Below are positions 47,850 to 61,582 of a stretch of DNA of 64,000 nt, in pieces. Below the pieces are notes generated by a model. That model ran no database searches. It was not told the origin of the DNA and saw nothing but the letters and a program-made list of their open reading frames with translations. The position numbers and the translations under genes were made by a program. How positions within the stretch are numbered: the stretch's first letter is position 1; every line of letters starts with the position of its first letter. Location: positions 1 through 64,000 of the forward strand of contig NZ_VCED01000003.1 in the NCBI RefSeq assembly GCF_006384255.1, written 5' to 3'. Source of the stretch: Haemophilus seminalis. GTDB taxonomy: Bacteria > Pseudomonadota > Gammaproteobacteria > Enterobacterales > Pasteurellaceae.

Positions 47850-48863
47850 ATGCGTAAACTACAAAACACGCTCTATATCACCACCCAAGGCAGCTATCTG
47901 CATAAGGAGAGGGAAACGCTGGTTGTGGAGCAGGAGCGTAAGAAGGTAGCACAGTTGCCGGTACATTCCATCGGGCATATTTTCTGTTTTGGGAATGTGC
48001 TGGTGTCGCCGTTTTTGCTGGGGTTTTGCGGTGAAAATAATGTGAATTTGGCGTTTTTTACCGAAAACGGTCATTTCTTGGGACGGCTTCAGGGGCGGCA
48101 GAGCGGCAATGTGCTGTTGCGTCGGGCGCAGTATCGGGTGTCGGAGCAAAATCCTGTGCCGATTGCGCGTAGTATCATCGCTGCGAAGATTCAGGCGAGT
48201 AAGCGGGGGCTTCAGCGGCAGATTCGCAATTACGGCGAGAATTCGGCGATTCAAAGTGCGGTCGATTCTTTGAACATTTCGCTGCGGCAGTTGAAGAGCG
48301 CAGCGGAGCTGGACATGGTGCGCGGGATTGAGGGCGATGCGGCGGCGAGTTATTTCGGCGTGTTCGGGCAGCTTTTGAGCGAAAAAAGCGGCTTTTCTTT
48401 TGATGGGCGCAACCGCCGTCCGCCCAGAGACGGGGTGAATGCGCTGTTGTCGTTTGTGTACAGTTTGTTGGGCAAGGACATCAGCGGCGCGCTGCAAGGC
48501 GTGGGGCTGGATCCGCAGGTAGGCTTTCTGCATGCCGACCGGTCGGGGCGCGACAGTTTGGCGCAGGATATTTTGGAAGAATTCCGCGCGTGGTGGGCAG
48601 ACAGGTTGGTGCTGTCGCTGATTAACCGCGGGCAAATCAAACCGCAGGATTTTGTTACCGAAGCAAGCGGCGCGGTAAGTTTGAAAGCCGATGCGCGTAA
48701 GCTGTTGTTCCAAGCTTTGCAGGCGAAAAAGCAGGAGAAAATCGTTCATCCGTTTTTGGGCGAAGAAGTAGAAATCGGGCTGCTGCCGTATATTCAGGCG
48801 ATGCTTTTGGCGCGTCATCTGCGCGGGGATTTGGCGGAATACCCGCCGTTTTTGATGAGATAA
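47850..48863 (+). CDS. cas1: Cas1, CRISPR integrase
   Basis: Cas1 inserts new spacers with Cas2. The start is ATG 47850 with AAGGAG upstream, giving 337 residues; the frame is open nine codons earlier. Catalytic residues are Glu161 (RGIEGDAA), His228 (GFLHADR) and Asp240 (AQDILEEF), which match the I-C Cas1 pattern. A Haemophilus uptake signal occurs in the leader (47820-47828) and another near 48255. Integration genes follow the array-proximal end as usual. Confidence 0.96.
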   Translation: MRKLQNTLYITTQGSYLHKERETLVVEQERKKVAQLPVHSIGHIFCFGNVLVSPFLLGFCGENNVNLAFFTENGHFLGRLQGRQSGNVLLRRAQYRVSEQNPVPIARSIIAAKIQASKRGLQRQIRNYGENSAIQSAVDSLNISLRQLKSAAELDMVRGIEGDAAASYFGVFGQLLSEKSGFSFDGRNRRPPRDGVNALLSFVYSLLGKDISGALQGVGLDPQVGFLHADRSGRDSLAQDILEEFRAWWADRLVLSLINRGQIKPQDFVTEASGAVSLKADARKLLFQALQAKKQEKIVHPFLGEEVEIGLLPYIQAMLLARHLRGDLAEYPPFLMR

Positions 48864-48866
48864 ACT

Positions 48867-49160
48867 ATGTTAATGCTGATTACTTACGACATTTCTTTTG
48901 ATGATCCAAATGGGCAAGCGCGATTGCGCCGCATTGCAAAACATTGCTTAGATTACGGCGTGCGGGCGCAATATTCGGTATTTGAATGTGATGTCACGCC
49001 TGACCAGTGGGTCATATTGAAAAACAAACTGTTGGAAACCTACGACCCTACATGTGACAGTCTGCGTTTTTATCATTTAGGCAGTAAGTGGCGTAATAAA
49101 GTGGAACATCATGGGGCAAAACCAGCAATAGATGTATTTAAAGACGTGCTTGTCATTTAG
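48867..49160 (+). CDS. cas2: Cas2, CRISPR integration subunit
   Basis: A 97-residue ferredoxin-fold protein that forms the scaffold of the Cas1-Cas2 integrase. It begins MLMLITYDISFDDPNGQARLRRIAKHCLDYGVRAQYSVFEC, matching the Cas2 family including the conserved early Asp. It is three bases after cas1 and is followed by the CRISPR leader. Confidence 0.96.
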   Translation: MLMLITYDISFDDPNGQARLRRIAKHCLDYGVRAQYSVFECDVTPDQWVILKNKLLETYDPTCDSLRFYHLGSKWRNKVEHHGAKPAIDVFKDVLVI

Positions 49161-49351
49161 TTCGCTAACCTGTTGTTCTCATTAAAACCCTGATGGGATA
49201 GCGATCCTTATTTTCTTTAACAATTTGAATAAGTTAATCTATTTGTATAACGGCGGTATGACCGTTATACTTATTAAACTCCTTATCATAAAATCAGTTA
49301 GCGAAATACAGTGTTTAATACGCTGATTTTTCTTGCTTTTTTATGTAGAGA
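49161..49351 (+). promoter_or_regulatory. CRISPR leader
   Basis: A 191-base AT-rich stretch between cas2 and the first repeat, consistent with the leader where new spacers enter and transcription starts. It holds a 9-bp dyad GTATAACGG/CCGTTATAC (49245-49253 and 49262-49270) and a long-range inverted repeat TTCGCTAAC (49161) / GTTAGCGAA (49297). No coding sequence is seen. Confidence 0.8.
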
Positions 49352-50711
49352 GCAGCCGCCTCCGCGCGGCTGTGTGTTGAAACAACTATGATCGTCATGA
49401 TCATAGTAGCCGAAGAGCAGCCGCCTCCGCGCGGCTGTGTGTTGAAACTAGCTTATGAAGGCATAAAACAACAATTAATAGAGGCAGCCGCCTCCGCGCG
49501 GCTGTGTGTTGAAACTTGGTAACAATGGCCTCAGAGTAAGGATTATCGCAGCAGCCGCCTCCGCGCGGCTGTGTGTTGAAACCGTAAGTGATGGTTGAGC
49601 AAAGCGTAAGAAAAAGCAGCCGCCTCCGCGCGGCTGTGTGTTGAAACACTACCCTGCTCAAGGTGTAAAAGATATAAATTGCAGCCGCCTCCGCGCGGCT
49701 GTGTGTTGAAACAGGGTCCGCAAAAGTTGCTGAAACCAAATCACTGAGCAGCCGCCTCCGCGCGGCTGTGTGTTGAAACTCTACCTCGATTTTCTTGACT
49801 GGCGATATTCAAACGCAGCCGCCTCCGCGCGGCTGTGTGTTGAAACAAAGATATGTTAGTTTTGGAAGCCAATTACCCAAGCAGCCGCCTCCGCGCGGCT
49901 GTGTGTTGAAACAGTACGGTTTAATTTATCCTTTAGCTCAAAATCAAGCAGCCGCCTCCGCGCGGCTGTGTGTTGAAACAATCTTTCAAAAATATTGATT
50001 TTATGGAAAACAGGCAGCCGCCTCCGCGCGGCTGTGTGTTGAAACTCTTAATTCCTCATTTTCAGTTTTTAACATAGCTGCAGCCGCCTCCGCGCGGCTG
50101 TGTGTTGAAACCTTTTATTTATATCTTGTTTTATTTATTTAGGGGGCAGCCGCCTCCGCGCGGCTGTGTGTTGAAACTATTTTAACTTTCATCAAACCCG
50201 TTTAGGGCGTAAGCAGCCGCCTCCGCGCGGCTGTGTGTTGAAACCATTTAATGAATACGATATTTACGGCTTCGACGGGCAGCCGCCTCCGCGCGGCTGT
50301 GTGTTGAAACAAGTAGCACATACGAAGGGTCAAAAATTATTTGGGCAGCCGCCTCCGCGCGGCTGTGTGTTGAAACCCCCATTCAAACCCATAAAACCTA
50401 AAATCAACATTAAGCAGCCGCCTCCGCGCGGCTGTGTGTTGAAACCCGCCAGTAACTCATTTAGCATTTGTTGATAGCGGCAGCCGCCTCCGCGCGGCTG
50501 TGTGTTGAAACCACTCAACGATGTCACTGAGGAGCAAATTAAAGCGCAGCCGCCTCCGCGCGGCTGTGTGTTGAAACTCGCAGTAGGTACTCAAAATTTG
50601 CTTTCCAGTGGCAGCCGCCTCCGCGCGGCTGCGTGTTGAAACATTCAGCAAGGATTGTTTACCGTACGAGTAGGGCGAGGTAGCCGCCTCCGTGCAACTG
50701 TGTATTTAAGT
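49352..50711 (+). CRISPR. type I-C CRISPR array, 21 repeats and 20 spacers
   Basis: The 32-base repeat begins GCAGCCGCC and ends TTGAAAC; its stem CAGCCGC/GCGGCTG ends at position 21, leaving the 11-base handle TGTGTTGAAAC. Repeats start at 49352, 49417, 49484, 49551, 49616, 49681, 49748, 49815, 49881, 49948, 50014, 50080, 50146, 50213, 50279, 50345, 50414, 50480, 50546, 50611 and a degenerate final copy at 50680. Spacers are 33-37 bases. The repeat at 50611 has one change. Degeneracy at the far end and cas2 at the other place the leader at 49161-49351. Confidence 0.98.
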
Positions 50712-50773
50712 GAGGATGAAAGAAGATAAATGACTATGTCAGTAAATAGATAAATTAATATTTAAATACAAAA

Positions 50774-50810
50774 GAGCGGTCAAAAATATGATAATTTTTG
50801 GCCGCTTTTG
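50774..50810 (-). terminator. ligA terminator
   Basis: AAAGAGCGGTCAAAAAT pairs with ATTTTTGGCCGCTTTT around a short loop, on the minus strand just after ligA and before the end of the CRISPR array. Confidence 0.75.
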
Positions 50811-50830
50811 TTTATACGATTTTAATTTAA

Positions 50831-53943
<3,113 letters not shown>

Positions 53944-54095
53944 CTTTATTCCTTACGCGTGCTAGTCCTGCGAGAATGCTATTAATGGCGCTAATCCTAC
54001 CATATTTCAGTAGGTGAAAAAATACTTCAATGCGTGGAATTTTAAGGGAAAAGAGCGGTCTGTTTTAGGCGTATTTTTATTGAAAGGAAAGAAAA

Positions 54096-54914
54096 ATGTT
54101 GAATCCTAATGAATTAAAATCTGGTTTCCATTATTTTGTAATGGGGTGGCATTACATTACACAAAAAGGTTTGCGTCGGTTTGTTATTATTCCAATTTTG
54201 CTCAATACCGTTTTGCTTTGTGGTTTATTTTGGCTTTTTATTAGCCAAATCACGAGTGCGATTGATTGGGTGATGAATTTTATTCCAGACTGGCTTAGTT
54301 TTCTCAGTGTAATTTTGTTAACCCTGTCCATTTTAACAATTTTATTGCTCTTTTATTTTACTTTCACCACACTTTCTGGCTTTATCGCCGCACCTTTTAA
54401 TGGCTTGTTAGCGGAAAAAGTAGAAAAAATGCTGACAGGTGAAAATATTAATGATGATAGTCTTGTGGATGTAATGAGAGATGTGCCTCGTATGCTTGCT
54501 CGAGAGTGGCAAAAATTACGTTATAGTCTACCCAAAATTATCGCCTTGTTTTTACTGAGTTTTATTCCTTTGGTTGGGCAAACCATCGTGCCTGTACTTA
54601 CTTTCTTGTTCACTTGTTGGATGATGGCAATTCAATATTGTGATTATCCTTTTGATAATCACAAAGTCTCTTTTGATATCATGAAAAATGTGCTTGGCTA
54701 TCAACGAACTCAAAGTTTAACTTTTGGTGGATTGGTAACTTGTTGTACATTTGTGCCTGTGATTAATTTATTAATTATGCCCGTTGCAGTATGTGGTGCG
54801 ACCGTAATGTGGGTGGAAAATTATCGTAATGACTTACGTTTTAATATGAATAGTGATTCTTCATCTCAAGCGGGGCTTGAGGTTCGTTCAGAAAATACAG
54901 GGATTGTTAAATAG
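54096..54914 (+). CDS. cysZ: sulfate permease CysZ
   Basis: A 272-residue membrane protein for sulfate uptake. It has several hydrophobic helices and the family stretch [18 protein letters not shown]. It is divergent from zipA and followed by cysK, matching the zipA-cysZ-cysK order of gamma-proteobacteria. A role in feeding cysteine synthesis is consistent with the neighbour. Confidence 0.94.
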   Translation: MLNPNELKSGFHYFVMGWHYITQKGLRRFVIIPILLNTVLLCGLFWLFISQITSAIDWVMNFIPDWLSFLSVILLTLSILTILLLFYFTFTTLSGFIAAPFNGLLAEKVEKMLTGENINDDSLVDVMRDVPRMLAREWQKLRYSLPKIIALFLLSFIPLVGQTIVPVLTFLFTCWMMAIQYCDYPFDNHKVSFDIMKNVLGYQRTQSLTFGGLVTCCTFVPVINLLIMPVAVCGATVMWVENYRNDLRFNMNSDSSSQAGLEVRSENTGIVK

Positions 54915-55013
54915 CTTACGGTTATAAAATAGATCAAATAACTATTTTTTTAATCAAAAGTGCGGTGTTATAAATAAACCAACATTAACAAAGCCTAACG
55001 AAAGGGAAATATT

Positions 55014-55964
55014 ATGACAATTTATGCAGACAATTCTTATTCTATCGGAAATACGCCACTTGTGCGTTTAAAACACTTTGGTCACAATGGCAATGTGGTG
55101 GTGAAAATTGAGGGGCGTAATCCAAGCTACAGCGTAAAATGCCGTATTGGGGCGAATATGGTGTGGCAAGCTGAAAAAGATGGTACGCTCACGAAAGGAA
55201 AAGAAATTGTAGATGCAACGAGCGGTAATACTGGTATCGCTTTGGCTTATGTTGCAGCTGCTAGAGGTTATAAAATCACGCTCACTATGCCAGAAACTAT
55301 GAGTCTTGAAAGAAAACGCTTATTGCGCGGATTGGGTGTGAATTTAGTGCTTACCGAAGGCGCAAAAGGAATGAAAGGCGCGATTGCGAAAGCAGAAGAA
55401 ATTGTTGCTTCGGATCCAAACCGCTATGTCATGCTTAAACAATTTGAGAATCCAGCCAACCCACAAATTCATCAAGAAACAACAGGCCCTGAAATTTGGA
55501 AAGATACGGATGGTAAAGTCGATGTTGTTGTTGCTGGCGTAGGGACAGGTGGTACGATTACGGGGATTTCTCGCGCGATTAAATTAGATTTTGGTAAACA
55601 AATCACTTCTGTTGCGGTTGAGCCAGTGGAATCTCCCGTCATTACTCAAACTTTAGCGGGTGAAGAAGCAAAACCAGGCCCACACAAAATTCAAGGCATC
55701 GGAGCAGGTTTTATTCCTAAAAATTTAGATTTATCTATTATTGATCGCGTAGAAACTGTTGATAGCGATACCGCACTTGCCACAGCTCGTCGCTTAATGG
55801 CGGAAGAAGGCATTCTTGCAGGGATTTCATCTGGTGCAGCTGTCGCAGCTGCAGATCGTTTAGCTAAATTGCCAGAATTTAAAGATAAATTAGTTGTGGC
55901 TATTTTACCTTCGGCATCAGAACGTTATTTAAGTACCGCATTATTTGAGGGCATTGAGGGATAG
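55014..55964 (+). CDS. cysK: cysteine synthase A
   Basis: CysK makes cysteine from O-acetylserine and sulfide with pyridoxal phosphate. The PLP lysine lies in [20 protein letters not shown] (as [16 protein letters not shown]) binds substrate, and [13 protein letters not shown] binds the phosphate. Length 316 residues is normal. The gene follows cysZ and its own leader of 100 bases. A stem with uptake-signal arms at about 55979-56009 is a probable terminator. Confidence 0.96.
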   Translation: MTIYADNSYSIGNTPLVRLKHFGHNGNVVVKIEGRNPSYSVKCRIGANMVWQAEKDGTLTKGKEIVDATSGNTGIALAYVAAARGYKITLTMPETMSLERKRLLRGLGVNLVLTEGAKGMKGAIAKAEEIVASDPNRYVMLKQFENPANPQIHQETTGPEIWKDTDGKVDVVVAGVGTGGTITGISRAIKLDFGKQITSVAVEPVESPVITQTLAGEEAKPGPHKIQGIGAGFIPKNLDLSIIDRVETVDSDTALATARRLMAEEGILAGISSGAAVAAADRLAKLPEFKDKLVVAILPSASERYLSTALFEGIEG

Positions 55965-56118
55965 GTTATATTACGGGTAACGTGCGGTAAAATTTTGCTG
56001 CACTTTTAATGTTCTTCTTATAACTAAAAAATCTAACTCATTACATAATCGTCTTGTTTTTCTATTAATTAGACTTTTATAATCAAGCTAATTCAAACAC
56101 TATATAAGGAATACAATT

Positions 56119-56892
56119 ATGAAAAAACTATTTTTTGCAACCGCACTTTTGGCTGCGGGTTTAACATTTTCCACACTTTCAAACGCAGGTGAAATTTCAG
56201 AACGCGTTGAGAAAACAAAGACATTGCTCGTAGGGACAGAAGGGACTTATGCGCCATTTACTTTCCATGATAAAAGTGGAAAATTAACAGGCTTTGATGT
56301 AGAGGTTATTCGTAAAGTGGCTGAAAAGCTCGGTTTGAAAGTAGAATTTAAAGAAACGCAATGGGATGCAATGTATGCGGGGTTAAATGCAAAACGTTTT
56401 GATGTGATTGCAAACCAAACTAACCCAAGCCCAGAGCGTTTAAAAAAATACAGTTTCACAACGCCTTATAATTATTCTGGTGGGGTGATTGTAACAAAAT
56501 CATCGGATAACAGTATTAAATCATTTGAAGATTTGAAAGGGCGTAAATCTGCGCAATCCGCAACAAGTAACTGGGGGAAAGATGCAAAAGCTGCAGGCGC
56601 ACAGATTCTTGTAGTAGATGGTTTAGCACAGAGCTTAGAGCTTATTAAACAGGGCCGTGCAGAAGCAACAATTAATGATAAATTGGCGGTATTAGATTAT
56701 TTTAAACAACACCCAAATGCCGGTTTAAAAATTGCTTATGATCGTGGGGATAAAATTCCAACAGCCTTTGCTTTTTTACAAGGTGAAGATGCATTGATTA
56801 CAAAATTTAATCAAGCACTTGAAGCACTTCGCCAAGATGGTACATTAAAACAGATTTCAATTGAATGGTTTGGTGATGATATTACTCAATAA
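56119..56892 (+). CDS. amino-acid ABC transporter, periplasmic binding protein
   Basis: A 257-residue solute-binding protein with signal peptide ([23 protein letters not shown]) and the family 3 pattern [37 protein letters not shown]. The Haemophilus homologues are annotated for polar amino acids, with cystine as a possible substrate since the neighbours cysZ and cysK concern sulphur. Substrate is not determined. The permease starts 17 bases before its stop. Confidence 0.88.
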
Positions 56893-57592
56893 TTGGTTGG
56901 CGAGTCTTCCATTTATGAGTGCAGAACGAGCTGATTATGTAATCAGCTCGTTTTGGCCTATGTTGGAAGCAGCAATTTTATACACATTGCCATTGGCAGT
57001 CATTTCCTTCTTCTGTGGTTTGCTTATTGCAGTGATTGTTGCAGTTATTCGTACTTTACCTAGCCCTAATTTACCCTTAAAATTGTTACAGGCTTTATGT
57101 CGAGTGTATATCTCTATAATTCGAGGTACACCGATGTTAGTACAAATTTTTATTATTTTTTATGGATTACCTGAAGTTGGTATTACTTTAGAGCCCTTCC
57201 CAACAGCGATTATTGCATTTTCTATTAATATTGGTGCTTATGCAGCAGAGACAGTTCGAGCTTCAATTATTGCTATACCTAAAGGGCAGTGGGAAGCCTC
57301 TTATGCGATAGGTATGAATTATCGACAAGCATTTATTCGTACAATTATGCCACAGGCTTTACGTATTTCAGTACCATCGCTTTCTAATACTTTTATTAGT
57401 ACAGTGAAAGATACTTCATTAGCTTCTCTTGTTTTAGTGACAGAATTATTCCGTGTCGCACAGAATATTACGGCAGCAAACTATGAATTTATTTTAATTT
57501 ATAGTGAGGCTGCTTTGATTTATTGGATTTTCTGTTTTGTTTTATCTTTCTTACAAGATCGTCTTGAAATTCGCTTATCTCGCCATTTATAA
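56876..57592 (+). CDS. amino-acid ABC transporter, permease
   Basis: A 238-residue His/Glu/Gln/Arg/opine-family permease. The EAA loop lies in [35 protein letters not shown]. Five hydrophobic helices are visible. Start chosen at ATG 56876, which overlaps the end of the binding protein by 17 bases; a TTG five codons earlier is in frame. ATPase gene follows after 9 bases. Confidence 0.92.
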
Positions 57593-57601
57593 GGAATGTT
57601 T

Positions 57602-58369
57602 ATGTTAAAAGTAACCAATATTCAAAAAAACTTTAATGGCAATCATGTATTAAAAGGCATTGATTTTGAGATAAATAAAGGTGAAGTTGTCGCTATTTTA
57701 GGTCCCTCAGGCTCAGGAAAAACGACATTTTTGCGTTGCCTAAATTTGTTAGAGCGCCCAGAGCAAGGTAAGTTAGTTTTTACGGATGGTGATTTGAAAA
57801 TTGATTTTAGTCGAAAAATTACGAAATCGGATGAATTAAGTTTACGCCGTCGTTCATCAATGGTATTTCAACAATATAATTTATTTCCTCATCGTACAGC
57901 ACTTGAGAATGTAATGGAAGGGATGCTGGTGGTTCAAAAACAACCGAAAGAGCAGGCTCGAAAAAAAGCATTAATGTTGTTAGAGAAGGTTGGGTTAAGA
58001 GCTAAAGCAGATTTATTTCCATCACAACTTTCTGGTGGGCAGCAACAACGAGTTGGTATTGCTCGTGCCTTGGCGGTACAACCAGATTTAATTTTATTAG
58101 ATGAACCTACATCTGCGTTGGATCCTGAATTAGTAGGCGAGGTATTGCAAACCCTTAAAATGCTTGCACAGGAAGGATGGACTATGATTATTGTTACTCA
58201 TGAAATGCAGTTTGCGAAAGATGTTGCAGATCGTGTGATTTTGATGGAGGATGGGCATATTGTAGAACAAAATACAGCAGATAAATTCTTTGCTTGTCCA
58301 AAACAAGAACGCACTCGACAATTCTTAATGCAAGCTAAAATGCCTTTAGACTTAGATTACTGTATTTAA
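57602..58369 (+). CDS. amino-acid ABC transporter, ATP-binding protein
   Basis: A 255-residue ATPase with Walker A (GPSGSGKTTFLRCLN), signature LSGGQQQRVGIARAL and Walker B (LILLDEPTSALDPE). It completes the binding protein-permease-ATPase operon. AAGGA six bases before ATG 57602 favours that start over the ATG six bases earlier. Confidence 0.94.
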   Translation: MLKVTNIQKNFNGNHVLKGIDFEINKGEVVAILGPSGSGKTTFLRCLNLLERPEQGKLVFTDGDLKIDFSRKITKSDELSLRRRSSMVFQQYNLFPHRTALENVMEGMLVVQKQPKEQARKKALMLLEKVGLRAKADLFPSQLSGGQQQRVGIARALAVQPDLILLDEPTSALDPELVGEVLQTLKMLAQEGWTMIIVTHEMQFAKDVADRVILMEDGHIVEQNTADKFFACPKQERTRQFLMQAKMPLDLDYCI

Positions 58370-58519
58370 CTTTCTTATTACTTTGAAAAGAGAGTGACTA
58401 CTCGTTTTTATTGGATAAAATTTGGTGTACAAATAACATTTAGAATAATCTGATAGGATGTTTTACATAAAAAAATAATTGTGTAAAAATACCGACCTGA
58501 AAACCTAAAAGGAGTAAAA

Positions 58520-59197
58520 ATGACTTTAATTGAACGTCTTAAGCAAGAGTTTATTACTGGCTGGAAGCCTTTTGAAGTAATATGGCTTGCACTTTTTATC
58601 GTTGCACAGATTTGGGCTTATGTGCAAGCGCCAGATTCTTGGTTAGCAATGATTTCTGGTATTTCTGGTATTTTGTGTGTGGTATTGGTAAGTAAAGGTA
58701 AAATTAGTAATTATTTCTTTGGATTAATTTTTGCTTACACTTATTTTTATGTCGCTTGGGGATCAAATTTCTTAGGGGAAATGAATACCGTACTCTATGT
58801 ATATTTGCCATCTCAATTTATTGGTTACTTCATGTGGAAAGCCAATATGCAAAATAGTGATGGTGGAGAAAGTGTGATTGCCAAAGCTTTAACTGTTAAA
58901 GGATGGATGACATTAATTGTTGTGACTACGGTTGGTACTTTGCTTTTTGTTCAAGCATTACAAGCGGCTGGCGGCAGTTCAACAGGTTTAGATGGTCTAA
59001 CCACAATTATTACGGTTGCTGCACAGATTTTAATGATTTTGCGCTATCGTGAACAGTGGTTGTTATGGATTGCTTTAAATATCCTTTCTATCTTCTTATG
59101 GGCAGAAACACCAGCTATGTACTTAATGTATTCAGCCTACTTACTTAACTCGTTGTACGGTTATTATAACTGGACGAAATTGGTTAAACGTAGCTAA
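58520..59197 (+). CDS. pnuC: nicotinamide riboside transporter PnuC
   Basis: A 225-residue membrane protein with about seven helices and the PnuC features (WLAMISGISGILCVVLVSKGKISNYFFGL, YREQWLLWIALNILSIFLW). It imports nicotinamide riboside, which Haemophilus needs because it cannot make NAD de novo (V-factor requirement). It has its own leader and is convergent with gor. Confidence 0.95.
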   Translation: MTLIERLKQEFITGWKPFEVIWLALFIVAQIWAYVQAPDSWLAMISGISGILCVVLVSKGKISNYFFGLIFAYTYFYVAWGSNFLGEMNTVLYVYLPSQFIGYFMWKANMQNSDGGESVIAKALTVKGWMTLIVVTTVGTLLFVQALQAAGGSSTGLDGLTTIITVAAQILMILRYREQWLLWIALNILSIFLWAETPAMYLMYSAYLLNSLYGYYNWTKLVKRS

Positions 59198-59224
59198 ACA
59201 TACTTAAGCAAAATTAGAAACAGA

Positions 59225-59250
59225 AAAGAGCGGTAATTTTACCGCTCTTT
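59225..59250. terminator. bidirectional terminator between pnuC and gor
   Basis: AAAGAGCGGTAA and TTACCGCTCTTT pair with a short loop between convergent genes; the arms are related to the uptake signal. Confidence 0.85.
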
Positions 59251-59267
59251 TTTCTTTGCTTTGAAGA

Positions 59268-60638
59268 TTAACGCATGGTCACGAATTCTTCTGAACCCGT
59301 TGGGTGAATAGCCACTGTGTTATCAAAATCAGCTTTTGTTACGCCCATTTTAATTGCTACGGCAAATCCTTGAATCATTTCATCTACACCGAAACCAATA
59401 CCATGTAAACCCACAACTTTTTCATCTTTACCCACACAAACCAATTTCATTTTGCACGGTTGGCGATGTTGAGTGACCGCAGTGTACATTGCTGTGAAAG
59501 AAGATTTATATACCTTAACATTTTCAGCTCCATATTGTTCAATAGCTTGAGGTTCAGTTAAACCTACAGTGCCGATTGGTGGATGGCTGAATACAACAGT
59601 TGGAACCAAATTGTAATCTAAATGTTCAGTCGGTTTATTATTGAATAAACGCTCAGAAAGGCGACGACCTGCTGCAACTGCAACTGGTGTTAATTCAATG
59701 CCGTTTTCGATAATATCGCCTACCGCATAAATGCCTTTCACATTAGTATTTTGATATTTATCTACTTTGACATAGCCACGTTCATTCGTTTCTACGCCAG
59801 CATTTTCTAAGCCAATTTTATCTGTCGCGGGAATACGACCCGCAGCCCAAATAACACAGTCCACCGTAACATCAGATTGACCATCACATTTTACTGTAAG
59901 TGAACCATCTGCATTTTTAACAATCTCAGATGGTGTGGAATTGGTATGTAATTGAATTCCATCTTGCGCAAGTACTTCCACTAGTGTTTCTACGATTAAT
60001 GGATCTTGATTACGCATTGGCGCATGGCGACGCACTAATAAATGGGTTTCCACGCCTAGGCTGTTTAATACACCAGAAAGTTCAACGGCAATATAGCCTG
60101 CACCGATAACAGCTGCTCGTTTTGGTAATTCTGTTAATGCGAAGAAACCATCTGAATCAATGCCGTATTCTTGTCCTTTAATGTTTGGACGATATGGGCG
60201 GCCACCTGTTGCGATTAAAATATGATCTGCGGTTACTTGCTCTTTTGTACCATCGGTAAGTGTTACTTCAATAGTATGCGCATCGACAAATTTTCCGAAA
60301 CCGTTAATTACATCAATATTATTTTTCGTTAATACATTGTTATAAGATGTATGAATACGACCAATATAGGCTTGGCGACTTTCAATCAGTTTTGAAAAAT
60401 CGAATTTTTTCACTTCAACATCAAAACCATAATCTGGTGCATAATTGTTAATTGCTTCTGCAATGTGTGCACCATAAAACATTACTTTTTTAGGTACGCA
60501 ACCTACATTTACACAAGTACCGCCAAGATGTTTTGCTTCAATGATTGCGCATTTTTTTCCATAGCTTGCAGCACGATTTAGAGAAGCAATACCGCCACTG
60601 CCACCGCCAATAGCGATGTAATCATAATGTTTAGTCAT
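59268..60638 (-). CDS. gor: glutathione reductase
   Basis: Gor reduces glutathione disulfide with NADPH and FAD. The start at [30 protein letters not shown] gives 456 residues; the frame is open eight codons upstream. The redox pair is [16 protein letters not shown], the FAD site GGGSGG, and the C-terminal [10 protein letters not shown] holds the catalytic His-Glu. Haemophilus imports glutathione, so reductase activity matters for peroxide defence. Confidence 0.96.
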   Translation of the reverse strand: MTKHYDYIAIGGGSGGIASLNRAASYGKKCAIIEAKHLGGTCVNVGCVPKKVMFYGAHIAEAINNYAPDYGFDVEVKKFDFSKLIESRQAYIGRIHTSYNNVLTKNNIDVINGFGKFVDAHTIEVTLTDGTKEQVTADHILIATGGRPYRPNIKGQEYGIDSDGFFALTELPKRAAVIGAGYIAVELSGVLNSLGVETHLLVRRHAPMRNQDPLIVETLVEVLAQDGIQLHTNSTPSEIVKNADGSLTVKCDGQSDVTVDCVIWAAGRIPATDKIGLENAGVETNERGYVKVDKYQNTNVKGIYAVGDIIENGIELTPVAVAAGRRLSERLFNNKPTEHLDYNLVPTVVFSHPPIGTVGLTEPQAIEQYGAENVKVYKSSFTAMYTAVTQHRQPCKMKLVCVGKDEKVVGLHGIGFGVDEMIQGFAVAIKMGVTKADFDNTVAIHPTGSEEFVTMR

Positions 60639-60758
60639 AGTTTGATCCTTTTTTGAACTCAAAAATTTTCCGTATTTTGCCTAATTTTTATGAAGAATGC
60701 TATAAATTGATGTAATTGGTCTTTTTAAATGTCTATCAATCTTAATTTTAAAAGAAAA

Positions 60759-60786
60759 TAAGGCTGAAAATATCAGCCTTATTAAA
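60759..60786 (-). terminator. queH terminator
   Basis: AAGGCTGA and TCAGCCTT form a stem with a 5-base loop just after queH on the minus strand, with T-rich flanks. Confidence 0.75.
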
Positions 60787-60794
60787 GAGAGAGT

Positions 60795-61532
60795 TCAATC
60801 TGGCGTATAATAAAGTTTACCAATTTCAATTTTTTGACGCCCCGTCTCTTCACGCCATTTATTACTATCACGTAAAGAATACACACAACCGCAATATTCC
60901 TGTTGATAAAACCGCTCCCGTTTACTAATCTCAATCATGCGTTGCGAGCCACCTTCTTTTCGCCAGTTGTAATCCCAATAAATAACATCATCATATTTTT
61001 CCGCCGCGCGATGCCCACAGTCATTTATTTGATTCATATCCTTCCAACGAGAAATACCCAAGCAACTAGTAAATACAGGGAAACCATGTTCATGAGCATA
61101 TTCAGCAGCTTTTTCAAAGCGCATATCAAAACACATAGTACAACGAATTCCCCTCTCAGGCTCCCACTCCATTCCTTTGGCACGATCAAACCAATTTTGA
61201 CGATCGTAATCTGCATCAATAAATGGAATGCCAAATTTTTTAGCAAAACGAATATTTTCTTCTTTACGAATTAAATATTCTTTGAGTGGATGAATGTTTG
61301 GATTGTAAAAATAAATCGTAAATTCGATGCCAGATGCAAGGATTGCTTCCATCACTTCACCCGAGCAAGGCGCACAGCATGAATGTAAAAGGAGTTTATT
61401 ATGTCCATCTGGCAACTCAAGTTTTTCACGAATAAAAGGTGCATTAGGATCTTTGTGCACCTTTTGTTTACGAGTTTTACCTTGAAAATTAATCGCACTT
61501 TGCTCAGGTTTAGATTGAAGTTCTGTATTCAT
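60795..61532 (-). CDS. queH: epoxyqueuosine reductase QueH
   Basis: A 245-residue protein that reduces epoxyqueuosine in tRNA to queuosine, the cobalamin-independent alternative to QueG. Conserved cysteines are visible: [16 protein letters not shown] for the first cluster, then [16 protein letters not shown] and [13 protein letters not shown]. It was earlier called DUF208. The start is the first Met of the frame. Confidence 0.92.
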   Translation of the reverse strand: MNTELQSKPEQSAINFQGKTRKQKVHKDPNAPFIREKLELPDGHNKLLLHSCCAPCSGEVMEAILASGIEFTIYFYNPNIHPLKEYLIRKEENIRFAKKFGIPFIDADYDRQNWFDRAKGMEWEPERGIRCTMCFDMRFEKAAEYAHEHGFPVFTSCLGISRWKDMNQINDCGHRAAEKYDDVIYWDYNWRKEGGSQRMIEISKRERFYQQEYCGCVYSLRDSNKWREETGRQKIEIGKLYYTPD

Positions 61533-61582
61533 AAAGTTTAATTAAAATTAATTGGTATTAAGTATATAAGCTAAATTAAGGG

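Noticed and set aside
47859..48818. Long open frame of 319 codons antisense to cas1
   Set aside because: It is a shadow of the GC-rich cas1 gene, has no ribosome site and no recognisable domain. Similar antisense frames in cas3, cas8c, cas7 and cas4 were rejected for the same reason.
49401..50651. Open frames inside the CRISPR array with repeated peptides such as QPPPRGCVLK
   Set aside because: They are translations of the CRISPR repeats in several frames and contain no independent coding signal.
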